Below are positions 45,420 to 57,158 of a DNA stretch of 64,000 bases, piece after piece. Made by a program: the position numbers and the translations under genes. Source of the stretch: Zygaena filipendulae (lineage: Eukaryota > Arthropoda > Insecta > Lepidoptera > Zygaenidae); contig OU015661.1 of assembly GCA_907165275.2 (NCBI GenBank), positions 3,975,501 through 4,039,500 on the forward strand, read 5' to 3'. The notes under the pieces are model-generated. The model saw nothing but the letters and a program-made list of their open reading frames with translations, had not been told where the DNA came from and searched no databases. How positions within the stretch are numbered: the first letter of the stretch is position 1; every line of letters starts with the position of its first letter.

Positions 45420-46152
45420 TTTCTGCGAAAGAGAGAATTTTTTTGCCGTTATTAAAAATAACACGTTAACTTTATTAGGCAATAAAATAAACATACATTT
45501 CAAATTGTATCTACCCGGAAACGATACCTATAGTTTTAGAAGAAATATTGTTTTTTATGATAATGTCCTAGCTCAACTCAACCGCAATGCCCACGGTTTC
45601 ACCATTTTATTTGTAAAGGTAGTACATAAAGCATGTAAATATAGGGACATAGAGTCACATTGCGCTCACACATACCTACATAATATATGAGGCGTTATGT
45701 AATTGCTCACTCGTATGAAACATAATGTAAATTGTAAATTTTATTCATTGAGTTGAGCGTTATAAAACAAGTGAATGGCTTTCTAGTGCGTTTGTAATCT
45801 CGCAGTTCGCACTGCACTCGGCACTCGATCGCATATGAATCGAGTTGCTTGTATCACGAATGACCTGGATCAACATGAACAGATATCAGTATCTATTGAA
45901 ATCATTCACAAGTCGCAGTATCATTAATGTGAGCCGTAACATGAGACTGGTCATATTAAGACATTATTGGACTAAAAGTTCATTAGGTGCGATTAAGGAG
46001 TTTTGGATGACGAAAGCGTGACGGAAACGTAACGATTTCAATTTAAGTGGCAATTTTTTAATTTTCTGTCTAATCAATTTTTTTTTACTTCTACCGTGTG
46101 TTCGTTGTCATGCTTTCATCATCATGAAATAATAATTATTATACATATTATC
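45420..46152. other. GUSB upstream region, non-coding
   Basis: It should hold the non-coding first exon and promoter of GUSB. TATAAAAC occurs at 45761 but is oriented for the plus strand. A 30-base motif (GGATGACGAAAGCGTGACGG AAACGTAAC) at 46006-46034 repeats one at 44917-44945. Confidence 0.4.
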
Positions 46153-46247
46153 AGGGTACAGAAATGGACGTAGAGTAGGTACTTTTATCCTGGAATTCCC
46201 CCAGTAATTTCAGAATTAACAAAAGTGAAACCACTGGGAACAGCTAG
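46153..46247 (+). mobile_element. Helitron-like 3' fragment
   Basis: Contains TTTTATCCTGGAATTCCCCC and ends GAAACCACTGGGAACAGCTAG. Confidence 0.6.
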
Positions 46248-46849
46248 TAAGGACAATAAGGGCAAGTTCAGTTAGGCTCCTCCACCTAGCAATTTATAAA
46301 GACTCATTAGCAATGTTAGAGCAGTGAATTTCAAGATTCCCTCAGGAATTCTTAGTTGTGCCAGGACACAAAGTGTCCTGGTGGATAAAAGCTACCTATA
46401 TACCAAAGTTTTCTGGGTGGTTTCGAAAAGAAACGCCAAACAGTCTAACAGTTACAAAAAAAAAATAAGTTAAAAAGGTTGGCTGAAAGAAATCGCTAGT
46501 ATAGTGATAGGACCGCTTTTTGTATGGCTTCATTTATTTAGTAAACATAATGTAACATTATTTTCTTGTATAATAAAGAGTATATTCTATTCTATAGTTA
46601 GGTAAACACACGTTGAAGACATGTTTATTGTTTACGCAAAGAATACCTAAGTTGCTGCTGTCCTGCTCAAAAAAAAAAACAAATAGTTCGTCGTATGGTT
46701 AATGTGTTAAGCTCCAAGTTATGACCAGCGAGTATTAATTAATAATTAAAATACATATATTAAGCTTTTGCCTCGCCTTCAGATACTCTTTGATATAAGT
46801 AGGCACGTAACTCCGGAGCAAAGTATCCGGGATAAATGGTAAATAATTT

Positions 46850-47211
46850 AGAGATGAAACAAATAGTGGTTTGGCCGGATACCGAATATTAGACAAGCTA
46901 CGAGGCCCGACCGCCGGATATCCCACTACCGGATATTTGGCCCTTTATCGCGTTACATGACGCGATCAGTTTGTTTTGAAGATAGGCGCGGTGAACAAGA
47001 TCGGAAATATTCGGGCGCTTTCGGGTAATCAGCTTGTGTTTGTTTCTCAATTCGTTTGTTTATGCCAGTGTTTCTTCGATTGTCGCCGTGGTTTTATGTC
47101 ATTGTGGTATGATTTGCCTTTTTAATTTTACTATCCGGTATCCGACCGAATAGTAAAACAAGGCCGGATAGGCCGAATACCGGATAATTACCAAATATCC
47201 GTTTCATCTCT
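46850..47211. mobile_element. hAT-like non-autonomous element
   Basis: The ends AGAGATGAAAC (46850) and GTTTCATCTCT (47211) are perfect inverted repeats. Both subterminal regions are packed with CCGGATA/TATCCGG and CGAATA motifs in mirrored order (e.g. GGCCGGATACCGAATATT and CCGAATACCGGATAATTACC). The terminal text fits hAT-type insect MITEs. A matching 8-bp target duplication was not found. Confidence 0.6.
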
Positions 47212-49076
47212 AGTAACTTTTTATCCGGAACATATCTACTTAGTACTTACTGATGACAAATTTCACTAAAATCTCTCCGGAAAACAAATAACAGTTTTAT
47301 TTTATAAACCTACGGATATGTCAAGTTATCAGCATTTATCAAACATAAATTAAGCAAAATAAAATAACTTACCTGCCTACTATTTCTAATGTATGAATTG
47401 CCTACTAGTCGGTACTACAGCTGTTGTGTGATAATACTTACCTACATAATATAGCAGCTGTAGTTACTGATAAAGGATGATTCAACTAAAACAATTTGTT
47501 TCGGTTGGAAAGTTTGTATCTATAATGCTTTGGTATAAAAAACACGTTATCTATAGGTAGGTTTTGATCAATATTTATCCAAAATTTATTTAGCAAAAAA
47601 ACAAGCTTTTTAAAGCTTTTCGATCGTCTTAATAAATAAGATCAAAACATTTGAACTTGAACATATTAAGTGTTAATTTTTCATAATGACATTGCTATAG
47701 GTACAAGTCTCGTGGGTTTTGATCTCATCAAAGAAACCAATCGGGTCACATCAGTTCAAACTAATATTGAGTTCATTTACCTTATCAATAAAAAACTGTG
47801 GAATATAGTTACCTATAGTTATACTTAAGTAGGTACTTGCGAAAGTCTTGCGAGTTGCAATTTCAAAATATAACCCAAGTAGGGTCAAACTTTACGTACT
47901 AGATTAGATTAAACATCTAGGTATTTATAATGAGATTAAACCGAAAAATTATTGTACTTAAACCAATTGCTTTTGGTCCCTATAGCAGACCTATATATGA
48001 CGCCCGATGCATCTTGGGGGCTCTTTCAGAACATACATAGGTATGTTAATTCAAACTTAAAATTAATACGCGTTAGCCGTTTAAATATACCTTACCCTTA
48101 GGTACACAGGGAGCGAACCTGCGACACCTGGCGTACGTGGCAGTTAGTTTCACTAAGCACTAGTGACTATAGAACAACGACGCTTACAACTAGGGAACCG
48201 AAGACGGAGTCGGATTTTTTAAATTTGATTTGTCGGAATCGTAGTCTGAGGTGATGGCAGAAGAGAGATGTGTTAATCATCATCCGTAAATAATCAAGGA
48301 CAGAGGAAGGACAGATGGCGACAGAAAGCACATCGTCCATCGCCGCACGACATTCTTAAATGACATGATTAAACCTCCAATAGGTGTCGGAGCCGAAGTC
48401 GGAACCGGTGGAATAAGTCGAAGTTCCGTAACAACCTTACATACAACCATTACTATGACTTGTGTTGGAATAGTTGGCATAGTCAGGCCAGTTGGCACAT
48501 TGTGTGGCTCATACAAAAAAGAATAAAAGAAAACTCAATTTATATCCTTTACGTCGAAAATGACATTATTTATGTCTACTTGAATATATAGAAAATGGGG
48601 TACATATGCATAGGTAGGTAAGTAACTAAAACTAATAGGGTAATTGACCTCGGTGATGTAATCTTGACTCTTGCTCAACTATATAAAATTAATGGTGTGC
48701 CAACAACGGTTTGGTGGGTGCTATATTTTATATCCATTGGTATAACTCGATTTACCTAATAGGTAGGTTATCGACCGGATTATGACTCTTCGAACGTTAC
48801 AATATTAATCATTATACTTATCACCACGATATAGACAAGTAAATAGGAATTTTCAGGTGAATATCGATAGATAATTTTAAAAAAAGTTCTTAGAAACTTT
48901 TGGCTATTTATGCACATTTTATTGCAGTAAAATAACAGACAATTTATTAGAGGTAGGTATGTAGGTGATTGTATTATTTTATTTTTACATGGCAAAATAA
49001 CTGCCTAAATTATTATAAAAACACACATTTGTATTTGGAACCGATAAAATACCCCTAAATCCTTTGTTTATTAATA
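47212..49076. other. Intergenic DNA, mostly unassigned
   Basis: AT-rich with TAGGTA motifs. A SINE-like B box on the minus strand (CGCAGGTTCGCTCCCTGTG) lies near 48106-48124. A minus-strand open frame at 48280-48516 has no recognisable domain and is not called. Confidence 0.45.
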
Positions 49077-49480
49077 GTAATTAGTAGCCAAGGGCTGTAA
49101 GGCATTAATTGCAGCCCGAGATATTTAGGCGCAAGTCGCTGCGCTCGTGCGCCTATAGTTGGAGGGTGCAATTGATGCCTTCACCCGAGCTAACTAATCT
49201 GCTTTACATCTCGATTGTGAGGTAAGTAGGTCCTTATTACCCCCAAATGGGGCTTGTAGGTGACCAATTAGCGCTCTAGGTTAATAATGTAACTAGAAAA
49301 GCCCTAGGGCGGTAAGTAATAAAACTCTTCACTCTTTCAAAAAGTTTGCGTACATCTAACCATTTTTTAATTACTTAATTAATTAATTAATTAATAGGTA
49401 TAATTATATACCTATTAATTAATTAATTTAGGGGTAATTTGGACCTACTTACCGAATATGAGAGATGTAAATAAGTATAT
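49077..49480. repeat. Repeat family F, composite inverted copy
   Basis: The left half (49083-49200) folds on itself: AAGGGCTGTAAGGCATTAAT against ATTGATGCCTTCACCCGAG. GTAAGTAGGTCCTTATTACC (49221) is the reverse complement of the end of the copy at 42622-42810. The end text GACCTACTTACCGAATATGA recurs at 49441. An AT palindrome sits inside. Confidence 0.65.
49377..49431. repeat. Long AT palindrome
   Basis: TTAATTAATTAATAGGTATA is followed by a few bases and then TATACCTATTAATTAATTAA: a near-perfect cruciform-capable palindrome inside the family F repeat. Confidence 0.85.
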
Positions 49481-51563
49481 TTAATCACATTTTATTTCTA
49501 GTAGGTATATCTTATTTCCACGCTCTTTTCTAAACTCTGAACCTCTGAACCAATCCTAGTTGGCCAGTGGCAAATACGTGTCAAATAAAAAAGACGATAT
49601 TCAATGAGTGATTCAAAGCTTTTAAAATAACTTTGATGGTGCCAAAAATAAATAAGTATGAATACAATTGAAATGAAATACTATACTTACCTACATTTTT
49701 CTAACGAAGTGATGTTACCGTAGATAATATAAATACCTACAGTTGAAATATTCATTTAATGCTGAGGTTACTAGGGGTATTACTGAAACAGTATTTCTCT
49801 TGTTAAGTGAATTAAAAAAAGAAGGAAATTATTTTATTTAATATGTGCACAATTTTTCAGCAACTATTTTAAGTAAACCCTATTTATATGATTCTTTATA
49901 CATATTATGTCCTTATACGAAAAAGCATACAGGAACGGTGCCCCCTCTGCGCGCGGCTAACCTGATAGGGTACGACCGCTGGCCGCATCTCCATTAAAAT
50001 TCTCTTGCCTTATACTACTTAGTCACTACCCACTTGCTGAATAGATGCATTGTGCTCACAGGAATGCTTTATCACACATCTCTTTCGGATGCGGTACAGT
50101 TGTTAACGAAGTTGTCTGACGCGTTTAAATGTTTTTTAGAAGGGAAATTTGAGCATAGATTATTTTTTGAAACATAATTAATTAAACTAGTAACTACCAT
50201 ACGATACTCTAGAAACTTACATGACAACACGGAGACACGAGTGGCAGTGAGTATGGTAAATACACGAATGTGTGAGCGCCAATGTGTTACACGTTTATGT
50301 ACTTTTGTTTAAGGAATTTGTACATAAATTTAAATAATTAGTAAATATACAATAATGTAAAAACATGTGGGCTTGTTTTATGTAGAAATGTTCCGATTAA
50401 TGTTATCTTTTTTTTTTAACCAACTTTAACGAAGGTGTTGTTACGCAGGATAATATGAAAACGTAAACGCTTGTTAAAACACGAACATTGCGCTCGAATG
50501 TATAGGTATATTCTCTACAATTAGGTACGTTGGTATATATGTACCTACGCATCACGCCAAAGAGTCGGACCCATGCTGCCATCATTCAGCAAGCTTATCG
50601 CGATGTTAGCCTTGCCTGTTGCGCGGTTTCGTATCAAAATCATTGTGATGTTGGCCCATTTTCGTTAAAATGCTTAACGAGATAGCAAAATATTTGTCAG
50701 CTTGTTCAACTGTTTTAATGTATGAAGAATATACTTAGTATACGTGTGCAACACTATTCTATTCAATAATAATGAATAGGTCGTAGTTTTTAAACGAAGC
50801 TTTTGTTAAAATCAAGAATAAAGAAATAGGTATATTTACCTTTGTTTCTAATTGCAGCACATAAAAGAAAAACAAAACAAAGCCTTAACAAAGCAAAGTT
50901 TACTCTATGCATTAAGAACTAAATACGCATTACTGAGCGAGCTTGCAATAATTTATCTCTGCTATCTGCATAATATACAGCCACAAAATTATACCGACTG
51001 ATTGATGCCTAAAAACAACCAATAAAACGTCATATTTTATACGTCTTAAAAAATTTTCTCTTGTGAATTAATCAGTTCAATACATATTACATAGCTCTAC
51101 CTTTTTATACCATACAATTTTCACCTATAGACAGACCTGTATAATTAGAATGACTACCTATGTTTTTCTTTACTACCTCAGGTCACGAAAGAAAGGAATA
51201 TTGGCTTTAGGCACATAAGCTGCGTTTAACTTTAATGAACATAATATAATGTATGTTTATTACAATTTTTAACGAATTTGAACACGTTCAAGCAAAGTTC
51301 GTTTCTGGAATGAAAGGTCAGGCTTTGTAAAAGGTTACAAAAAACTGAGCACGGGTACATGTGGTGGCCCATAGAATATTTTACAAGTAACTGCTTTGGC
51401 GAGTCGTTGACCCAGTTCACTAAATGTCTCACTCATTAAGGCAAAGAGCTTAATATTATTTATGTAGGTACCCACGTCAACTCTCCAAAAACGAAACAAC
51501 ACACCCTATTCCAAACAAAGTACCTACCATATAGGTTATTATATAAAAAAGGTATATTATATA
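49481..51563. other. Intergenic DNA, nothing assignable
   Basis: About 2 kb of AT-rich sequence. Only short frames without recognisable domains on either strand; no RNA gene or clear repeat seen. Confidence 0.45.
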
Positions 51564-51881
51564 CTAGCTGTTCCTCGCGGTTTAACCCGCGTTAATTTTG
51601 GAGATCCCACGGGAATTCTGGGATAAAAGTATGTACCTTATATGCTTTTCTGTACCTCGTGTAGTATTCAAAATTTAATATAGTTTCACTCGCGTTAATT
51701 TAGGAGTCCTCGCGGGAATTTCGGGATAGAAAGTACCCTATGTCCTTTTTTGTACCCCTGACAACGTGTATGCAAAATTTTGTGATGATTGGTTGAACCG
51801 TTAAAGCGTGAAAACGTAACAGACAGACCGACAGACAGACAGACAAAGTTACTTTTGCATTTATAATATTAGTAGGGATAG
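51564..51881 (-). mobile_element. Helitron-like element with duplicated 3' module, minus orientation
   Basis: From CTAGCTGTTCCTCGCGGTTT (3' end) to TTTATAATATTAGTAGGG (5' end). The 3' module GCGTTAATTT(T/A)GGAG...CGGGAATT occurs twice (51588-51640 and 51693-51740). (GACA)n repeats lie at 51821-51845. Confidence 0.7.
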
Positions 51882-52211
51882 TAGGGATATATTCTTTGTT
51901 GCGGCAGTTTGTACAGTGTTTAGAAATAGAGATAGGGGGCATTTATTGTGTTTGTATTATATTTGTGAATTTCGCTTTCCAACTTTCAATTTTATACCTA
52001 CTAACATAGATTTTTTTAAGATTCATAGTTTCACTAACATCTATGGACTAAGTTGTCTGATAATAAACATTTTTTTTTTTAAATTTTATTTATTTTATTT
52101 ATATTCCTTGCAGCAGCAGTTGGTACAACGTTTAGGCATAGAGATAGGGGCATTGCTATTGCATTCAGGCTTTAACCTGACATATACTTATAGATATACA
52201 ACGTGTTAATG

Positions 52212-52543
52212 AATAGGCTAGTTTCCTAAATTTTGTTTTTTAGTCCGTTTTGTAGATTATTAAAAAATATTGGACACGTATTTTTTAATTTTTTATGTAA
52301 CCAAAAAATAACGGAGATATATCAAGTCGAAATTTCACATGACGTCACGCCTCGCTACAGTTTGTTCGCACGTTATAGCGAGCTGTGACGTCACGAGTCC
52401 CCCACCCTAAACTTTAATGCGCTTTATCTATGCATATTTCCATTATTTAAAAAAAGCAAAAAATACGTGTCTTTTATTTTTTTATTATCTAACTGACGGA
52501 CTAAATAGAATTTTGATTTTTTTACCCAGGAAACTAGCCTATT
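52212..52543. mobile_element. MITE family A, full copy
   Basis: 332 bp with ends AATAGGCTAGTTTCCT and AGGAAACTAGCCTATT. Imperfect inverted arms reach ~90 bp inward (TTTTAGTCCGTTTTGTAGAT against CTAACTGACGGACTAAATAG; GACACGTATTTTTT against AAAAAATACGTGTC). The core holds paired TGACGTCAC motifs. Truncated relatives lie in both tandem units. Confidence 0.78.
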
Positions 52544-53794
52544 AAGTGAAAACCTAATACACCCCATTTAAAAAATAAACAATAATATGATTAAAATATA
52601 TTTTATGTCGAAAAAATTTATACTTTAAAAGTTATTCAACATTAGTTTGGAGGTGACCTGTCTACGAAATACCAAGCGCTACGCCCGCGCCTACCGGCTC
52701 GAACTTTTTTACTGCGGGCGGCGTGCGCGAAAATATTGTAAAATAAACAATTTAGACATGGACTAGTAAAAATTAAAAAATATAACCTATATTAAAACAT
52801 AGTGCGATCGATTCGCTACACGATTCTGAGCAAACTACTTTCTAGTTTTCAGTTAATTCATTAACACATTGTAGAAGCTACAGTGGACTTTATATTTATG
52901 TATTATACATTTAATTTAGTTTTTTATTTAGTTTAGTATATTACATACCACGTTTGCTTGGTTTCCACGACACCAGCTTATAGCTTAGTGTGGGATCAAG
53001 TAGATCTATGTGTTGTGAAGTGGATTATTATTATTATTATTATCACAGATAATATAATATTATCAAACAAAGCCCTTCGCCACGTGTCTGTTTGTTCGCG
53101 ATAAACTCAAAAACTGCTAGAAATTTTCATGTGGTTTTCACGAATAGATAGAGTGATTCATGAGAAATATTTGAGTACATAATTTGTCAAGGTTTTGTGT
53201 AAATTGGTTGAAATATAAGTATAACGATAATTGCTGGAAGGGTGGGAAAAAATACTTTGTTACGCTTGCACGCCTTAACTACTCAACCAATCATCATGAT
53301 ATTTTGCACACAGAGAAGGATCATTCATCATCCCTAGCCTCATGCAGAAGCTCTCTGAATGATACATTGAAATTATTGCTATCCTATGGTACACTAAGTT
53401 AATTTGTTTTTTAATCTATCAATGTACAATGTCATACAATCTAATTCCGTTAGTTTGGTATCGTTTTCCATCAGCGAGATTATGGACAAAATATGTCTGA
53501 TCAATCAGTTGAATAAAGCATTTTTTTAACAGACTTCCAAAAAAAGGAGATTCTCAGTTTGACCTGTATGGATGTTTGTATGTTTCTGCACGATTATTTC
53601 GCGTTCGGCGTTTGGCTGAACTGATTTTGATGCGGTTTTCAGGTAAGTATTCGTTACCTACATTCTGGAGAAGATTTTGGTATAAAATGTTCATGAATCG
53701 CTTCAGGAGTTTTTTCTGAATACCTACTTATTAACCGACTTAATTTTTTTATATCTGTGGTTTTTACACTGTACTTGATTAACTTAGAAGATTT
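52544..53794. other. Intergenic DNA with repeat fragments
   Basis: A GC-rich patch at 52672-52735. A (TTA)n tract at 53025-53042. A Helitron-like piece around 53056-53165 (CACGTGTCTGTTTGTTCGCG, ATAAACTCAAAAACTGCTAG). A common ACTTCCAAAAAAAGGAG-type repeat at 53525-53650. No gene. Confidence 0.5.
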
Positions 53795-53929
53795 TCTCTA
53801 TAAATAAAAATGGATGTTTGTATGTCTGTCCTATATGCGTTTCGAAACCATTAGTCTTATTGTGATGGAACTTTGGCGGGTTGTTCTGCCTGCGTCCGCA
53901 AAGGTTCCAAAACCGCTGGGCACAGCTAG
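53795..53929 (+). mobile_element. Short Helitron-like element
   Basis: Begins TCTCTATAAATAAAAATGG and ends AAACCGCTGGGCACAGCTAG followed by T; 135 bp. Confidence 0.6.
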
Positions 53930-54212
53930 TGTACACTAAATAAACCATCCCCAACCGAATAGTTACATAGACCGTAGACGGTATTTTTATCCGCACAGCA
54001 GCTACACAATTACCTACCTAATAAAATAACTGCATAACATAATATCAAAGCATTTCAATGATGTACCTAACCATGAACATAGAAGATGATTCTCATAAAA
54101 TATCTTCATATAAATACCGAAAGATAAAAAATACAGTTATTTTTGTGTTTAAAATTATAGTTCTTTCCTGGATGTAACAAAAATTAATTTCGACTCATGG
54201 TTTTATTTTCAA

Positions 54213-54514
54213 CTAGCTCTTCTCCTGCGGTTTCACACGCGTAAATTTGGGCCGCATTCAGAGTCGTTTTAATAATAACTTAATTTTAAGTAAAGATTTT
54301 AAAAACAAAACTGTTAATGAACGTCTCTGATTGCGGCAGTTTTGTTTTTAAAATCTTCACTTTAAATCAAGTAATTATTATAACGACTCTTAAAAACTCT
54401 AAACACTCTATCAGTGAAACAATTTTTAGAATCGGTTTAATAGTTTCATTGATTACTTACCCTCTACAACCAAATCTACAAACATACATACCTCGATCTT
54501 TATAATATTAGTAG
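54213..54514 (-). mobile_element. Helitron-like element interrupted by a MITE
   Basis: The 3' end (CTAGCTCTTCTCCTGCGGTT) and 5' end (CTTTATAATATTAGTAG) of a minus-oriented Helitron-like element enclose a family D MITE at 54250-54390. The two halves rejoin sensibly when the MITE is ignored. Confidence 0.65.
54250..54390. mobile_element. MITE family D inside a Helitron-like element
   Basis: The left arm GGCCGCATTCAGAGTCGTTT through AAGTAAAGATTTTAAAAACA pairs with the right arm TTTTTAAAATCTTCACTT to ATAACGACTCT. The centre GAACGTCTCTGATTGCGGCAG matches 27359-27379. Confidence 0.72.
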
Positions 54515-55873
54515 AAAAATAATCACTTTGGCAATTAATGCATTCATAATTATTAAAAATGTAATATTACGTTTTACACATAATACGTATTTAATTGTTG
54601 AAATTATATTGAGTATATCGACATTGGGTTGGAACTTACGTAGACACGTCTACATTGTAAATACCTAAAATGGAGGCTAAAAAACAACATTGACCCAGTT
54701 TTCCTGGAAAGTAGGTAAACAGAGAGTAAGTTTGTTTCGGCTGATCTACTTGTACTTATCCTAGATACAGTCATTTGCAAAACTGAACCTTCACTAGGTA
54801 GGTATATTTATTATTATGTCATAGAATAAATCGTAATCATTGGAACTTCTTGATCATTACAAGAAACTATAACTACAAAGAAAAGTATAGGTACCTACTA
54901 CCTACTGTTATAACCAAACCTGCCATAATCCAATGATAGCAATTTTGTAATATTGTTATTTTATGTGCAATAAAGTATTAAATAAATAAATATTCACAGA
55001 AATTTCATTTTTACTCCTGTATTATATTATAATGTTTTTTTATACTGCTCGCATAACAATAATAATAATAATAATAATAATAATCCACTTCACAATACAC
55101 AGATCTACTACAATGTCCCTTTCCAGTAAATTACGTTTTCACTTTTCATGCTCTGAAAGTGCTTGTTTGTGCAGGATACAGGGTGCACAAAATCGAATTT
55201 TGTGCACAATTGCATTAACGTATCTACTCATAAATTTATCTATATTAAGGCAAAGAAAATGAGTCATACAGCCAAACACAATAAGAAGTTCATAGATAGA
55301 ATTTGTTATTTTATAATATTTACTTTAATTTATTTGCCTTATGTGTTTTTTAAGACAAAAATACTGTTAATATGCCGCGAAAAACAATTTCCTTCAGTAT
55401 TCAAAACTGTACAAATTTTACTTTGAACTTTAATTAAAAAAATGTTATGCTATACTACTGTTTTATTTCCTCGCAATCGAAGTGAAAAGCAGAGTTTACA
55501 ACTCGTCCACAAAACCATTTTATCATCGACATTACTATCAGCTAAAAGCCTCGGATAGAAATGGTTCGTTTAGTGCACTTGTTTTAAAATCTACTATGAT
55601 ACTGTCGCTGTGTGACAGTTGACAGAGAACACGGTGTATTGGAGCGATAATTCGCGTTTTTTATTTATTGTTTTTAAATAATATTTTTTATGCTCTCAAA
55701 GTCACAATGATAAACTGTTTACTTCTATAGATACAATAAATTATGTATTTCTTGTTATTTTAGGCTTATTATGAGTAGGCAGATGCTGCCTAGACACTTC
55801 AAGATCCTTGACTTTTTTGTGGACCAGGTATAATGTGCCTTTACGTTTATTAATCATAAATGTATACTATTTA
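54515..55873. other. Intergenic DNA, nothing assignable
   Basis: Contains an (AAT)n microsatellite (55058-55083). Two overlapping plus-strand open frames (55032-55426) have no recognisable domain and are not called genes. Confidence 0.45.
55058..55083. repeat. (AAT)n microsatellite
   Basis: About eight uninterrupted AAT units. Confidence 0.9.
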
Positions 55874-55929
55874 ATATTATAAAGCTGAAGAGTTTGTTTG
55901 TTTAGAACGCGCCAAAACGGGGCACAGCT
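55874..55929 (+). mobile_element. Internally deleted Helitron-like fragment
   Basis: AATATTATAAAGCTGAAGAG is joined within 56 bp to the end text CAAAACGGGGCACAGCTAA. Confidence 0.5.
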
Positions 55930-56954
55930 AATGTTCTTTAAACATTCAAATATAATGGAAAAATCATGTTATGTTTAGTATTGTTTACGGAACTTCTTAT
56001 AAAATAATGATATCATACAAAACCTTAAAAACGGCACGACAAATCTATTATTATTATTTATCGGTCAGTTGATACACAGTCGTTTAAGTAAAATTCCAAT
56101 GGCATTTCTGCTTTTTTGTAACACAATGCTAACATGATAAAATTCTTTGTGCGTCCTTGATATGTGACTGTTTTTAGTTATAAGGATATTTTCAAGAGCT
56201 TGAAAATTCGCTATACATTATAAAAAAAATAGAAAAACGGTAACTTTTGGCTTTCTCTAAAATCTTCATGAATTTCCAATATTTATGTTTCATTAATTTT
56301 CATTCATTCATTTAGATATACAAAAGTTTTAAAGTAATTAATATAGATTTTCCGTTCCAGGTTTTTTTTGTAACTTTTTTTTTCTTTTTAAAGCGATTAT
56401 CGACCGATCCGACACACGATACCACCCCTGACGCCACTAATGGTGTTTGTACTCGCGAGCTCTTAGCTGCCACGAGCTTCAACTGAATGATGTCCGTGTT
56501 CCGGCTTCGTCCGAAAATATTGACCACATCGCAATAGGAAACAAAACAAAAAAGTATAAATTCAGAACGCTGAAAATTACTACGACGAATCTACGAAGCT
56601 AATGCGTTCTTTGTTGTTCTAAATTTCAGTTTGGCACCGACTTCAAAAACTAAGTAGGTAAATACCCAGACAATATAGAGGTGGGGCTTATAAAAAATAT
56701 TTTGTGATTTTCAGTGCGGTTACTTTTTGAAGGCGGGTCTTCTTTTTTTAAAAAAAGAAAGAAATTAATTAGGTAGTCATTTTTGCTTGGGTTTTTTGTT
56801 TTGGTTTTAATTTATTTTATTAATTTTTTTGATATATTAAGCTACTTAGTTCTTTTAATAAATGTACCTACCCTAACAAGTGTTCCAAATTCGAATCCTA
56901 CCTATTTGCCTTTGATTTATTAGGTTTTGATGATTCTTTTTTATTTGAAAGCTG
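55930..56954. other. Intergenic DNA, nothing assignable
   Basis: A GC-richer patch at 56393-56530 on the minus strand opens a 71-codon frame, but no domain is recognisable and no splice context supports it. Confidence 0.4.
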
Positions 56955-57158
56955 GTGCTTCCCGTGTGGCCCCCCATTGTCATGAAATCGGGATAATGGT
57001 ATCTTGAAGAAATCGAAGGAACTCTTTAAATAATATAGGCAAACCTATAGCGATTTGGGTATTTTTATAGCAGGTATATTTTTCATTTTCTTGCGACAAT
57101 CACCAATTGATGAATTGGAATTGATGATGAAGACCATAGATGACCACCGGAAATACTG
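56955..57158 (+). repeat. Dispersed repeat family E, plus copy
   Basis: It shares with the reverse complement of 62095-62316 the text CATTGTCATGAAATCGGGAT, GGTATCTTGAAGAAATCGA, TAGGCAAACCTATAGCGATT and GATGATGAAGACCATAGATG. Non-coding; the class is unknown. Confidence 0.7.

Noticed and set aside
45761..45768. TATAAAAC as a promoter of a plus-strand gene
   Set aside because: No supported plus-strand gene follows; the next frame is only about 30 codons.
48280..48516. A 78-codon minus-strand frame
   Set aside because: Composition reflects a Pro/Thr-biased chance frame; no conserved motif was seen.
55032..55426. Two overlapping plus-strand frames after an (AAT)n tract
   Set aside because: The Ile runs come from the microsatellite; no domain is present.
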